From positions 62,001-126,000 of the forward strand of contig NZ_FQXT01000004.1 of assembly GCF_900130045.1 (NCBI RefSeq): DNA of 64,000 bases, given 5' to 3'. This stretch comes from Leeuwenhoekiella palythoae. GTDB lineage: Bacteria; Bacteroidota; Bacteroidia; Flavobacteriales; Flavobacteriaceae. The notes below the pieces were generated by a model. The model made no database searches. It had not been told where the DNA came from and saw nothing but the letters and a program-made list of their open reading frames with translations. Position numbers and translations under genes: made by a program. This document shows, piece by piece, positions 35,029 to 44,430 of the stretch. Every line of letters starts with the position of its first letter. Positions within the stretch are counted from its first letter, which is position 1.

Positions 35029-37875
35029 ATGGCTGTTCAAAAGCGCTTATTTCTTTTAGATGCTTATGCATTGATTTTTCGTGGTTATTACGCACTGATT
35101 AAAAATCCTCGAGTGAATTCAAAAGGTCAGGATACTTCTGCTATTATGGGTTTTGTCAACTCGCTTTTTGATGTGATCAAGCGTGAAAAGCCAGATCATC
35201 TCGCAGTGGCATTTGATAAAGGCGGAAGTTCTGAACGTGTCGAAATGTATGAAGAGTACAAAGCGAATCGTGATGAAACTCCAGAAGCGATACGTATAGC
35301 GGTGCCTATTATTCAGGAGATTCTTAAAGCGATGCACGTGCCGTGTATTGAGATTGAAGGTGTAGAGGCAGATGATTTGATCGGTACGCTGGCCAAACAG
35401 GCAGAAAAAGAGGATTATCAGGTTTTTATGGTCACGCCGGATAAGGATTATGCGCAATTGGTTTCTGAAAACATTTTTATGTACAAACCAGCGCGAATGG
35501 GTAACGGGATCGAGATCTGGGGAATTCCTGAAGTGCAAAAACGTTTTGAAGTCGAGCGTCCAGAACAGGTGATCGATTACTTAGGAATGATGGGTGACGC
35601 GTCTGATAATATCCCCGGATTGCCCGGAGTGGGAGATAAAACGGCTAAGAAGTTTATCAAGCAATACGGTGGCTTAGAAGGTCTGTTAGAAAATACAGAT
35701 CAGCTTAAAGGAAAGATGAAAGAGAAGGTGATCGAAAACGCCGAGCTGGGACGTCTATCCAGAAAGTTAGCAACCATTATGACCGATTGTGATGTGAAAT
35801 TTGATGCAGAACAATACGAACTTTCGCAACCGGATGCAGATAAAGTGCAGGAGATTTTTGATGAACTCGAATTCCGTAGGCTTAAAGATCAGTTTATCAA
35901 GATATTTTCCGGCGAAGCCGATAGCGATACCGGAGCCGCAGTAAGCGGTACGGAAACGGCTAAAAAACTGGTAAGTTCTGCGGAAAAAGCAGCAAATGCC
36001 GGTGCGGGACAATACAATCTCTTTGGTGGTGATGAGCCTGCTATAGAAGAGCGCAATACCCGAAAAACCATAAAAGACACTGAGCATTTTTACCAAAGTG
36101 TAGCTCCAGGAATGGCGATGAACTTGTTCATCAAAAACTTAATGAAGCAAACTTCGGTATGTTTTGATACCGAAACTACAGATCTAGATCCGTTGCAGGC
36201 AGAACTGGTAGGGATCGCTTTCAGCTGGGAGAAAACCAAAGGATTTTATATTCCATTTCCGTCAGAAAAAGAAGAAGTACAAAAACTGATCGAAGCACTG
36301 CGTCCGTTTTTTGAAGCGGAAGAAATCGAGAAAATTGGGCAAAACCTTAAGTATGACATTAAGGTGTTGGCGAAGTATGATGTCGAAGTAAAAGGAAAGC
36401 TTTTTGATACGATGATTGCGCATTATCTGATCAATCCAGATATGCGTCATAATATGGACGTGCTCGCAGAAACTTACCTTAACTATACACCGGTTTCTAT
36501 TGAAGAATTGATCGGTAAAAAAGGTAAGAATCAAAAGTCGATGGCTGACGTGCCTGTTGATCAGCAAACCGAATATGCTGTAGAAGACGCAGATGTAACG
36601 CTTCAGCTGAAAGAGCATTTTCAAAAAGAATTGGGCGAGGCTAATACCCAAAAGTTGTTTGATGATATCGAAATTCCTTTGGTGCAGGTTTTAGCAGATA
36701 TGGAATTAGAAGGAATCAATCTGGATCAGGAATTTTTAGGCAGTCTTTCTGAAGCGCTTAATAATGACATCACCTCGCTCGAGAAAAGTATTTATGAAGA
36801 AGCGGGAGAAGAATTTAATATTGGTTCGCCAAAGCAATTGGGTGAAATACTATTTGACAAATTAAAGCTTGTAGATAAACCGAAGAAAACCCGTACGGGG
36901 CAATATTCTACCGCAGAAGATGTGCTTTCTTATTTAGCTCCCGATCACGAGATCGTGCAGCACGTACTTGATTATCGAGGCTTGTCCAAATTAAAAAGTA
37001 CGTATGTTGATGCTTTACCGGCACAGGTAAATTCAAAAACCGGCCGCGTCCATACCGATTATATGCAAACCGTAGCGGCTACCGGCCGTCTGAGTTCAAA
37101 CAATCCGAACTTACAGAATATTCCAATCCGTACTGAGCGTGGGCGTCAGGTGCGTAAGGCTTTTGTGCCGCGTAATGAAGATTATGTATTACTTGCGGCA
37201 GATTACTCACAGATTGAATTGCGCATAATCGCAGCTTTGAGCCAGGAAGAAACGATGATGAAAGCCTTTCAGGAGGGAGAAGATATTCACGCATCTACTG
37301 CTGCAAAAGTCTTTAATGTGCCCATTGATGAGGTGACCCGAGAACAACGTAGTAATGCAAAAACCGTGAATTTTGGGATTATTTACGGTGTGTCTGCTTT
37401 TGGACTGAGTAATCAAACCGACCTTACCCGTAGCGAAAGTAAAGAGCTTATTGACACCTATTATAAGACCTATCCTAAACTGCGCAATTATATGAGCGAA
37501 CAGGTAGATTTTGCGCGTGAGAATGGCTACGTATCTACAGTTTTAGGTCGTCGTCGTTATTTAAAGGATATCAACAGTAGTAACGCGGTAGTGCGTGGTG
37601 CAGCTGAGCGTAACGCGGTAAATGCACCAATACAAGGGAGTGCTGCAGATATCATTAAAATCGCAATGATCAAAATACATCAGAAACTCAAGGATAAAGG
37701 CTTAAAAACCAAAATGTTACTTCAAGTTCATGATGAATTAGTATTTGATGTTTACAAATCAGAATTAGATGAAGTTCAGGAACTTATAAAATCTGAAATG
37801 GAAAACGCATTCAAATTAGATGTTCCTCTTGATGTTGAAGTCGGGTTAGGTGATAACTGGCTTGATGCCCATTAA
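35029..37875 (+). CDS. polA: DNA polymerase I
   Basis: Repair and Okazaki-fragment polymerase of 948 residues. It has an N-terminal 5'-3' exonuclease/flap domain (about 1-290; LFLLDAYALIFRGYYA, VEADDLIGTLA, YLGMMGDASDNIPGLPGVG). A 3'-5' exonuclease domain follows at about 330-520, with an intact first motif CFDTETTDLD, so proofreading should be active. The polymerase domain includes motif A LAADYSQIELRI, motif B RSNAKTVNFGIIYG and motif C LQVHDELVFDV. I start it at MAVQKRLFLLD; an in-frame upstream TTG at 34942 would precede the promoter. Single gene, no clear terminator. Confidence 0.97.
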   Translation: MAVQKRLFLLDAYALIFRGYYALIKNPRVNSKGQDTSAIMGFVNSLFDVIKREKPDHLAVAFDKGGSSERVEMYEEYKANRDETPEAIRIAVPIIQEILKAMHVPCIEIEGVEADDLIGTLAKQAEKEDYQVFMVTPDKDYAQLVSENIFMYKPARMGNGIEIWGIPEVQKRFEVERPEQVIDYLGMMGDASDNIPGLPGVGDKTAKKFIKQYGGLEGLLENTDQLKGKMKEKVIENAELGRLSRKLATIMTDCDVKFDAEQYELSQPDADKVQEIFDELEFRRLKDQFIKIFSGEADSDTGAAVSGTETAKKLVSSAEKAANAGAGQYNLFGGDEPAIEERNTRKTIKDTEHFYQSVAPGMAMNLFIKNLMKQTSVCFDTETTDLDPLQAELVGIAFSWEKTKGFYIPFPSEKEEVQKLIEALRPFFEAEEIEKIGQNLKYDIKVLAKYDVEVKGKLFDTMIAHYLINPDMRHNMDVLAETYLNYTPVSIEELIGKKGKNQKSMADVPVDQQTEYAVEDADVTLQLKEHFQKELGEANTQKLFDDIEIPLVQVLADMELEGINLDQEFLGSLSEALNNDITSLEKSIYEEAGEEFNIGSPKQLGEILFDKLKLVDKPKKTRTGQYSTAEDVLSYLAPDHEIVQHVLDYRGLSKLKSTYVDALPAQVNSKTGRVHTDYMQTVAATGRLSSNNPNLQNIPIRTERGRQVRKAFVPRNEDYVLLAADYSQIELRIIAALSQEETMMKAFQEGEDIHASTAAKVFNVPIDEVTREQRSNAKTVNFGIIYGVSAFGLSNQTDLTRSESKELIDTYYKTYPKLRNYMSEQVDFARENGYVSTVLGRRRYLKDINSSNAVVRGAAERNAVNAPIQGSAADIIKIAMIKIHQKLKDKGLKTKMLLQVHDELVFDVYKSELDEVQELIKSEMENAFKLDVPLDVEVGLGDNWLDAH

Positions 37876-37985
37876 AACAGGAGTTTCTATGATTTCTTTA
37901 ACTTAACGTTATAATAAAATATTCTTAACTAATACGTTTTATGTTGTTAAAAATAGGGTGCTATTATGTGAATTCTACCCTATTT

Positions 37986-38118
37986 AAAATTTGAATTTTA
38001 TAAAAATCAATGAAATAACTGTTGTATCAATAAAAGTGCTTCGAATTCTGTTAAAAAGAAGTGTTTTCAATTGGTTTGTTTCATTTTTAGCGCTGGCTAA
38101 TATCAAAATTCAAATTTT
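37986..38118 (+). promoter_or_regulatory. inverted repeat in the leader of the first susC
   Basis: AAAATTTGAATTTT (37986-37999) and AAAATTCAAATTTT (38105-38118) are perfect 14-base inverted copies 105 bases apart. The second arm ends 5 bases before the susC ATG at 38124. In RNA the pair could form a stem that hides the translation start. The 248-bp gap between polA and susC holds nothing else that I can support. Confidence 0.5.
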
Positions 38119-38123
38119 TACGA

Positions 38124-41100
38124 ATGAAACAACAACTAAGATTAATCTGGTCGTTAGTCTTCCTGATGACCTTAAATTTCGCCTTCTCCCAAACAAAAAC
38201 GGTGAGTGGAACGGTGACCGATCAAACCGGTATGCCGCTTCCGGGAGTTAATGTAACGGTAAAGAATACCACAGGTCGTGGTACGCAAACCGATTTTGAT
38301 GGTAATTTTACCATCGCAGCGAGCGCCGATGAAACGCTCGTTTTTTCTTATATGGGCTTTAAACCTTACGAACAACTCGTAGGTGCTTCTGCTACATTTT
38401 CAATAACCTTATCTGAAGACACTCAATCACTGGATGAAGTGCTTGTAGTTGCTTATGGTACTGCAAAGAAAGAAGACTTTACCGGTTCTGCTGTACAGGT
38501 AAATGGAGAGTCTCTAGAACAACGCCCTATTACCAATGCTATTTCTGCATTAGATGGTGCTGCTGCCGGTGTAAATGTATCTGCAGCAAATGGTCAGCCG
38601 GGATCGGCTCCTAGCATCCGTATTCGAGGAACAGGTTCTTACAGTGCTTCAAATACACCACTTTACATCGTAGATGGAGTTCAGTTTAATGGAGAGCTTT
38701 CAAGTATCAACTCTAATGATATTGAAAGTTTAACCGTACTTAAAGATGCTGCTTCCACTTCACTTTACGGTAGTAGAGCTGCAAACGGGGTGGTGTTGAT
38801 CACAACAAAATCTGGACGCAGTGGGAAACCTCAAGTTTCCTTAAAAATGTCTCAAGGTATTACCAGTCGTGGTATTCCAGAATATGATCGCGTTAGTGCG
38901 AGTGAGTATTACCCTTTAATGTGGGAAGCGTTACGCAATAGTTTATCTATGAGCAGTGATACGCCGGTAGCTGAAGCAAACGCTATTGCTTCCTCAACAA
39001 TTTATGATGAGCTGGGCCAAAACCCATTTAATGTGGCTAATGATCAAATCGTTTTAGAAGATGGAACTTTGAATCCTAATGCTTCTTTATTATACGCAGA
39101 AGATCTTGATTGGCTAGAGCCGCTTGTACGTACCGGTGTGCGTACCAACCTTGATTTTTCATATAGCGGAGGTACTGAGAAATCAGACTATTATGCTTCG
39201 GTAAGTTATTTAAAAGAAGATGGGTATATCATCAATTCAAATTTTAAGCGACTTACAGCTCGTCTAAATGCGAATACGCAAGTAACAGATTGGATTAAAA
39301 CAGGTTTAAATATTTCGGCTGCAGATTCAGACTCCAATCAAGCTGCAGATGCAGGAAGTTCGTCCTACGTAAACCCGTTTAGAACTACCAGATATATCGG
39401 TCCTATTTACTCGGTTCACGAGCACGACCCTGAAACAGGAGAATATATTTTAGATAGTGATGGTAATTGGATCTATGACCTTGGCGATAACCGTGTAGGT
39501 GGCGGTGGTAGTGGTCGTAATGTGATTCAAGAGACTTTGCTTAACGTAGATCGTGATAAGATTTTCTCATTTACGTCTAGAGCTTATGCTGAATTTACCT
39601 TCTTGCAAGATTTCACCTTTACCGTAAATGGAGGTATTGATAAGCGTTTTTACAGCAACGAAAGTTTTGACAACCCAATTGTAGGGGATGGTGCTCCTGA
39701 TGGTAGAGCAGGTAGAACAACTTCAACTAGAACTACAGTAAACTACAACCAGTTACTTAACTATTCTAAGACTTTTGGAAAGCATAGCGTTTCTGCTTTA
39801 GTAGGACACGAAAGTTTTGATACAGAGTATGAGTATCTAAACGGATTCAGACAAAATCAAATCGTTGAAGGAAATACCGAGTTGATCAACTTTACTACTA
39901 CAAATGATTTGATTTCCTATACCAGTAATCAAACGACCGAAGGATATTTCTCTCGTGTAAATTATGATTATGACAGTCGGTATTATATTTCAGGATCTTA
40001 CAGACGTGACGGGTCTTCACGATTTAGCAAAGATGCTCGTTGGGGAGATTTCTTTTCTGTAGGTGGTGCTTGGAGAATAGATCAAGAAGCCTTTATGGAG
40101 ACTGCAGATTGGGCAAATCTTTTAAAATTAAGAGCCTCTTATGGTGAAGTAGGTAATGACAACTTAGGCGGGTATTATGTAAGCCAATCTTTATTTGCTT
40201 TAGATTATAACAACGCTTCAGAAGGTGGAATCTTAGTTGATTCTCCAGGAAACCCAAGATTGCAGTGGGAAACTAACATTCAAACCGATGCTGCAATTGA
40301 ATTTGGTTTATTCAACAACCGCGTGGCTGGTACTTTTGAATACTATAACCGTAAGTCTGAAGATCTATTATTTGATGTGCCGCTTCCGGTATCTTCAGGT
40401 CTTGATGATTATCCTGACAACATAGGTAGCTGGGTAAACAGTGGTTTTGAATTTGACGTAACTGTAGGAATTGTTCGCAACAGTCAGTTTAAGTGGGATT
40501 TCAGCATTAATGCTTCAACACTCAAAAATGAGATTAAAGAACTTTCACAAGAAGAGATCATTAATGGTTCTAAAAAGCTGGTTGTAGGTGGTGATATCTA
40601 TGACTACTGGTTAAGAGAGTGGTATGGTGTAGATCCTGCTGATGGTATGGCGCTATACATTGCAAGTCCTGAGGCTATTGAAGCAGGAGGAAGCGATTTA
40701 AGAGAAATTGACGGAACCACAGTAACTACTAACCAAAATAACGCAAACTACAACTTTGTAGGTAAAGCTACTCCAGATGTTTACGGAGCCTTTAGAAACA
40801 ACTTTGAGTATAAAGGCTTTCAGTTAGGGATCACGTTTACTTATCAGTTAGGTGGAGAAACCTATGACTCTAACTATTCTGGTCTGATGCACTCTGGTAC
40901 TTACGGAACCGCGTTAAGTACAGATATTCTTGATAGATGGCAAGAGCCGGGTGACATTACGAATGTCCCTAGACTTGATGCTGCGCAAACAGCAGCTTTT
41001 GGTGCAGGTTCTAGCCGCTGGTTAGAAAAATCAGATTTCTTGGCATTACGACAAGTAAATCTGGGCTACGCATTTGATGCTGAGCTTGTGCAAAAGTTAG

Positions 41101-41255
41101 GGCTTACCGGAGCAAATGTATATGTAAGTGGAGAGAATTTATTCAAGCTTACCGCTAGAAAAGGTATGGATGTAGGTGAAAGCTTTAACGGTACCACTTC
41201 AAACCGCTTTACACCGGCTCGCGTATTATCAGTAGGATTAAATATTACATTATAA
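38124..41255 (+). CDS. SusC/RagA-family TonB-linked outer-membrane protein
   Basis: The 1043-residue receptor has a signal peptide (1-22, ending FAFS), a CarboxypepD_reg-like domain (VSGTVTDQTGMPLPGVNV to about 95), the SusC TonB-box-like segment SLDEVLVVAYG near 104-114, a plug with IRIRGTGSYSASNTPLYIVDGV, and a 22-strand barrel ending LSVGLNITL. With the SusD protein 5 bp downstream it forms a lid-and-barrel importer for an oligosaccharide or peptide. No glycosidase, lyase, sulfatase or regulator is nearby, so the substrate cannot be guessed. Confidence 0.94.
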   Translation: MKQQLRLIWSLVFLMTLNFAFSQTKTVSGTVTDQTGMPLPGVNVTVKNTTGRGTQTDFDGNFTIAASADETLVFSYMGFKPYEQLVGASATFSITLSEDTQSLDEVLVVAYGTAKKEDFTGSAVQVNGESLEQRPITNAISALDGAAAGVNVSAANGQPGSAPSIRIRGTGSYSASNTPLYIVDGVQFNGELSSINSNDIESLTVLKDAASTSLYGSRAANGVVLITTKSGRSGKPQVSLKMSQGITSRGIPEYDRVSASEYYPLMWEALRNSLSMSSDTPVAEANAIASSTIYDELGQNPFNVANDQIVLEDGTLNPNASLLYAEDLDWLEPLVRTGVRTNLDFSYSGGTEKSDYYASVSYLKEDGYIINSNFKRLTARLNANTQVTDWIKTGLNISAADSDSNQAADAGSSSYVNPFRTTRYIGPIYSVHEHDPETGEYILDSDGNWIYDLGDNRVGGGGSGRNVIQETLLNVDRDKIFSFTSRAYAEFTFLQDFTFTVNGGIDKRFYSNESFDNPIVGDGAPDGRAGRTTSTRTTVNYNQLLNYSKTFGKHSVSALVGHESFDTEYEYLNGFRQNQIVEGNTELINFTTTNDLISYTSNQTTEGYFSRVNYDYDSRYYISGSYRRDGSSRFSKDARWGDFFSVGGAWRIDQEAFMETADWANLLKLRASYGEVGNDNLGGYYVSQSLFALDYNNASEGGILVDSPGNPRLQWETNIQTDAAIEFGLFNNRVAGTFEYYNRKSEDLLFDVPLPVSSGLDDYPDNIGSWVNSGFEFDVTVGIVRNSQFKWDFSINASTLKNEIKELSQEEIINGSKKLVVGGDIYDYWLREWYGVDPADGMALYIASPEAIEAGGSDLREIDGTTVTTNQNNANYNFVGKATPDVYGAFRNNFEYKGFQLGITFTYQLGGETYDSNYSGLMHSGTYGTALSTDILDRWQEPGDITNVPRLDAAQTAAFGAGSSRWLEKSDFLALRQVNLGYAFDAELVQKLGLTGANVYVSGENLFKLTARKGMDVGESFNGTTSNRFTPARVLSVGLNITL

Positions 41256-41260
41256 AAACT

Positions 41261-42754
41261 ATGAAAAATAACTATATAACTAAGTTTACTTTACTCTTTG
41301 TAGTGCTGGGATTAGCATTATCATCGTGTAGTGAAGAATTTTTAGAAGAAGTGCCTACCGAAAGTGTTTCTGATGTGACCGCTACGTCAACTACCGGAAA
41401 CCTATTTTTAGTAATTAATGGTATTCACCGTTCTTTATACATAAGATACGGCGCGCAAGGCCGAAGCGGTATAGGATCGTTAATGATTCAAAACGATGTA
41501 TTAGGAGAGGATTTTGTTATGACTTCTCGAGGAAACGGTTGGTTTGTTTCTGCGGCAGGTTGGTTAGATCACACTAATGCAGATGATTCTGATAACCTTT
41601 TCCCGTATCGTACCTATTATCGAATTATCAGAAATGCTAACGTAGTCATCAATGGAGCAGAAAATGCTGAAGGTGATGCTGCAGAGCGTCAGGCTGCTTT
41701 AGGTCAAGCAACTCTTTATAGAGCTTGGGCTCATTTTCAAATGGTTCAACTTTATGGAATTCGCTATTCAGCAGGTGCTGAAAATACACAACCGGGAATT
41801 CCTATCAGATTAACCGCTGATAATGACCCATTACCTCGTGCGAGCGTTGAAGAAGTTTATACACAGATTAATACAGACCTTGATGCAGCTATTGAATTGC
41901 TTGACGGTTATGTGCGACCTAATAAATCACATCTAGATCAATCAGTGGCATTAGGATTAAAAGCGCGTGTAGCTTTGGTTCAACAAAATTACCAAGTTGC
42001 GGCAGATTATGCGGCGCAGGCTAGAGCCAACTATAATCTTATGTCTAATGATGATTACTATGCAAACTTCAACACGTATACTAATGGTGAGTGGATGTGG
42101 GGAAGCTACATTCAAGAGGATCAAACCGATTACTATGGAAATTTCGGAGCGTATGTTTCAAGAAATTACAGTTCAACAAATATTAGAACAAACCCTAAAG
42201 CGATAAATAATTTGCTTTACGATCAGATTTCTGAAACAGATATTCGGGCTGTGTTGTTTGATCCTACCGGACAACACGATAGTTTGCCTCCGGGATATTC
42301 AATTGCGTCTAATTTTTCACTTTTCCCATATACAAGTCAGAAATTCTTAGCCGCAGGAACCGGTGATAGTAGAATGGATGTACCTTATATGCGCGCCGGG
42401 GAGATGTATCTTATAGAAGCTGAAGCGCTAAGCTATATTGATGAAGGAGCAGCGCGTTCTGTATTGTTTGATTTTGCTTCAAACAGAGATCCTGAGTATA
42501 CCTTGTCAACCAATACAGGTCAGGCTCTTAAAGAGGAGATATATATTCAAAGAAGAATAGAGCTTTGGGGTGAAGGTTTTAGATTCTATGATTTAAAGCG
42601 TTTAAATCAACCGCTTGATCGTACAGGAGCTAATCACGTACAAACAGTAATTAATAATGTTTATGAGGTGCCTGCAGGAGATAACAGATGGCAATGGTTG
42701 ATTCCTCTAGATGCATTAAATGCGAACCCATTATTGAAGCAAAACCCAATATAA
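41261..42754 (+). CDS. SusD/RagB-family surface lipoprotein
   Basis: The 497-residue nutrient-binding lipoprotein has a lipobox at residues 20-23 (LSSC), followed by S-E-E-F-L-E-E, an acidic run like the Bacteroidota surface-export signal. TPR-like helices typical of SusD are visible (GQATLYRAWAHFQMVQLYG near 146-164; LGLKARVALVQQNYQVAADYA). The C-terminal EIYIQRRIELWGEGFRFYDLKR segment is the SusD-family signature. It is directly downstream of its SusC partner and is followed by a shared terminator. Confidence 0.93.
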   Translation: MKNNYITKFTLLFVVLGLALSSCSEEFLEEVPTESVSDVTATSTTGNLFLVINGIHRSLYIRYGAQGRSGIGSLMIQNDVLGEDFVMTSRGNGWFVSAAGWLDHTNADDSDNLFPYRTYYRIIRNANVVINGAENAEGDAAERQAALGQATLYRAWAHFQMVQLYGIRYSAGAENTQPGIPIRLTADNDPLPRASVEEVYTQINTDLDAAIELLDGYVRPNKSHLDQSVALGLKARVALVQQNYQVAADYAAQARANYNLMSNDDYYANFNTYTNGEWMWGSYIQEDQTDYYGNFGAYVSRNYSSTNIRTNPKAINNLLYDQISETDIRAVLFDPTGQHDSLPPGYSIASNFSLFPYTSQKFLAAGTGDSRMDVPYMRAGEMYLIEAEALSYIDEGAARSVLFDFASNRDPEYTLSTNTGQALKEEIYIQRRIELWGEGFRFYDLKRLNQPLDRTGANHVQTVINNVYEVPAGDNRWQWLIPLDALNANPLLKQNPI

Positions 42755-42775
42755 ATTTGAAGATTGATTAAACTA

Positions 42776-42810
42776 AAAAACCCGCTTAAGATTCTTAAGC
42801 GGGTTTTTCT
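42776..42810. terminator. bidirectional terminator between two SusCD pairs
   Basis: AACCCGCTTAAG and CTTAAGCGGGTT pair across ATT, with an A-run before and a T-run after. It lies between two convergent susD genes and can stop transcription from both sides. Confidence 0.92.
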
Positions 42811-42845
42811 TTGGCTAAATGAATTTAATGAAACCAAATGTTGGT

Positions 42846-44399
42846 TTACCAACCTGGGTTTTGCTGCGCAGCAAGAGTTGGGTTATTGTTGATCTCTTGC
42901 TGAGGTATTGGCCATAAAAATGCAGTCGCGCTATAAGGAATAGCATCTACACCATAAGGTCCGGAATATGCGGTGCCTAAAGTATAGCTTTCGGCAGTAG
43001 GTGTGCCGTTAGCCACTTTTTGAGGAACACCACTTACGGGTGCTAAGTCATCAAGTTGTAGACGGTGAATGTCTGGCCAACGTCTTCCTTCCATCACAAA
43101 TTCTATTCTACGCTCGGTAATGATTGCATTGACCAAAGCAGCTGGAGTTGCAAAACTAGTGCTTACATAGGCTTGAGTTGCAGGTGCTGCAAGCGATCTG
43201 TTGCGTACTAAGTTAAGGTTGGTAAGCGCGCTTCCGGCAGCGTTAGTACGAGCATAAGCTTCGGCCATATTGAGTAATACTTCAGCATAACGAATTACTG
43301 GAGCAGGGTCTGTGTAGTTCGTAGCATCTTTGTACTTGTTAGTATACTTTACTCCTGAACGTGTGGTTACTAAAGTTCCTTCTCCACGTCTTAGGTCGTC
43401 TTCTAACCAAGAAGGATTTCTCCAGATAATTGGGCTGATTACTACAAGTCCGCGGCGATTATATTGAGAAGCTAAAGCTGCGTTCACACCGGGATTGTTC
43501 AAAGCTGTATTTTCAATAGAGAAAATAGATTCGGTATTAGCATATCCGCTTGCAAAAGGTTCGTTGGGAGAAGCAGTTAAGGTATATGTTCCATTAAGCT
43601 TAGTTCCTTCTTGAATAACCATTGGCCAGTTACGCATATGCAAGTAGGCACGGGTTTTAAATGCAATTGCAGCTTCGCTTGTAGCTCTGATGATTCCGTC
43701 TGTTCCTCCGCGTTCCGCTTTGCTTAGCAAAAGACTTTCAGCATCATCAAAATCAGCTAAAATTCGGGCATAGCAGTCTGCGACGGTGTTTCTACCTTGC
43801 TCCAACGCAGTAGCGATAGACTCTGCAGTGTTGATCGGGTAGTCTCTATAAGGAACCCCAAGATGTGATGCATCTGGAGTGTCGTTATACGGTTTTGCAA
43901 AATGAAACAGCAACTCTAAATGTGCAGCAGCTCTCAAGAATTTTGCCTGACCCTCATAGTCGTCAGCTTGTTCCTGAGTGATGATCCCATTGTCTAACGC
44001 GGTCTGTACCCCTTCAAGAACGATGTTTGCTCTGTTTATTAAGCGATAGGTATCGCTCCAGTAATACACGTTATTTGCTGTAGTGGGGTCGTAGGTGCCG
44101 GTGTAGGTAAGCTGGTAAAAGGTAGCAACGTTTACCACATCTTCACCACGGTTATCTCCTTGCTGTACAAAAGCAGCCCCAAAAGGATACCCACGCCCTG
44201 TGCCGGTATACACTCCTATTTGAGCCGCATTGTACATACCGGTTACGGATAGTTCAACAAGATCTGCGGTAGAAAACGCAGCGTCTTCAGAGATTTGGTT
44301 AAAAGGCTCTAGTTCGAGAACATTTTCTTCGTGACAGCTGTAAAAGACACTCAATCCTAAAACGAGAAGAAGTGGTTTAACAGCACGGGAAAATTTCAT
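42846..44399 (-). CDS. SusD/RagB-family surface lipoprotein (second pair)
   Basis: A 517-residue lipoprotein if started at MKFSRAVKPLLLVLGLSVFYSC; an ATG at 44420 would add seven residues. The cysteine is followed by H-E-E-N-V, again acidic. SusD helices (GQAKFLRAAAHLELLFHFAKPYND) and the C-terminal signature AIITERRIEFVMEGRRWPDIHRL are clear. It follows its SusC gene by about 10-30 bp. It is only distantly similar to the SusD at 41261, so the two pairs are not a recent duplication and probably bind different ligands. Confidence 0.93.
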   Translation of the reverse strand: MKFSRAVKPLLLVLGLSVFYSCHEENVLELEPFNQISEDAAFSTADLVELSVTGMYNAAQIGVYTGTGRGYPFGAAFVQQGDNRGEDVVNVATFYQLTYTGTYDPTTANNVYYWSDTYRLINRANIVLEGVQTALDNGIITQEQADDYEGQAKFLRAAAHLELLFHFAKPYNDTPDASHLGVPYRDYPINTAESIATALEQGRNTVADCYARILADFDDAESLLLSKAERGGTDGIIRATSEAAIAFKTRAYLHMRNWPMVIQEGTKLNGTYTLTASPNEPFASGYANTESIFSIENTALNNPGVNAALASQYNRRGLVVISPIIWRNPSWLEDDLRRGEGTLVTTRSGVKYTNKYKDATNYTDPAPVIRYAEVLLNMAEAYARTNAAGSALTNLNLVRNRSLAAPATQAYVSTSFATPAALVNAIITERRIEFVMEGRRWPDIHRLQLDDLAPVSGVPQKVANGTPTAESYTLGTAYSGPYGVDAIPYSATAFLWPIPQQEINNNPTLAAQQNPGW

Positions 44400-44430
44400 A
44401 TTTAAAATTCGTTTTTTCATAGTAATAAGG

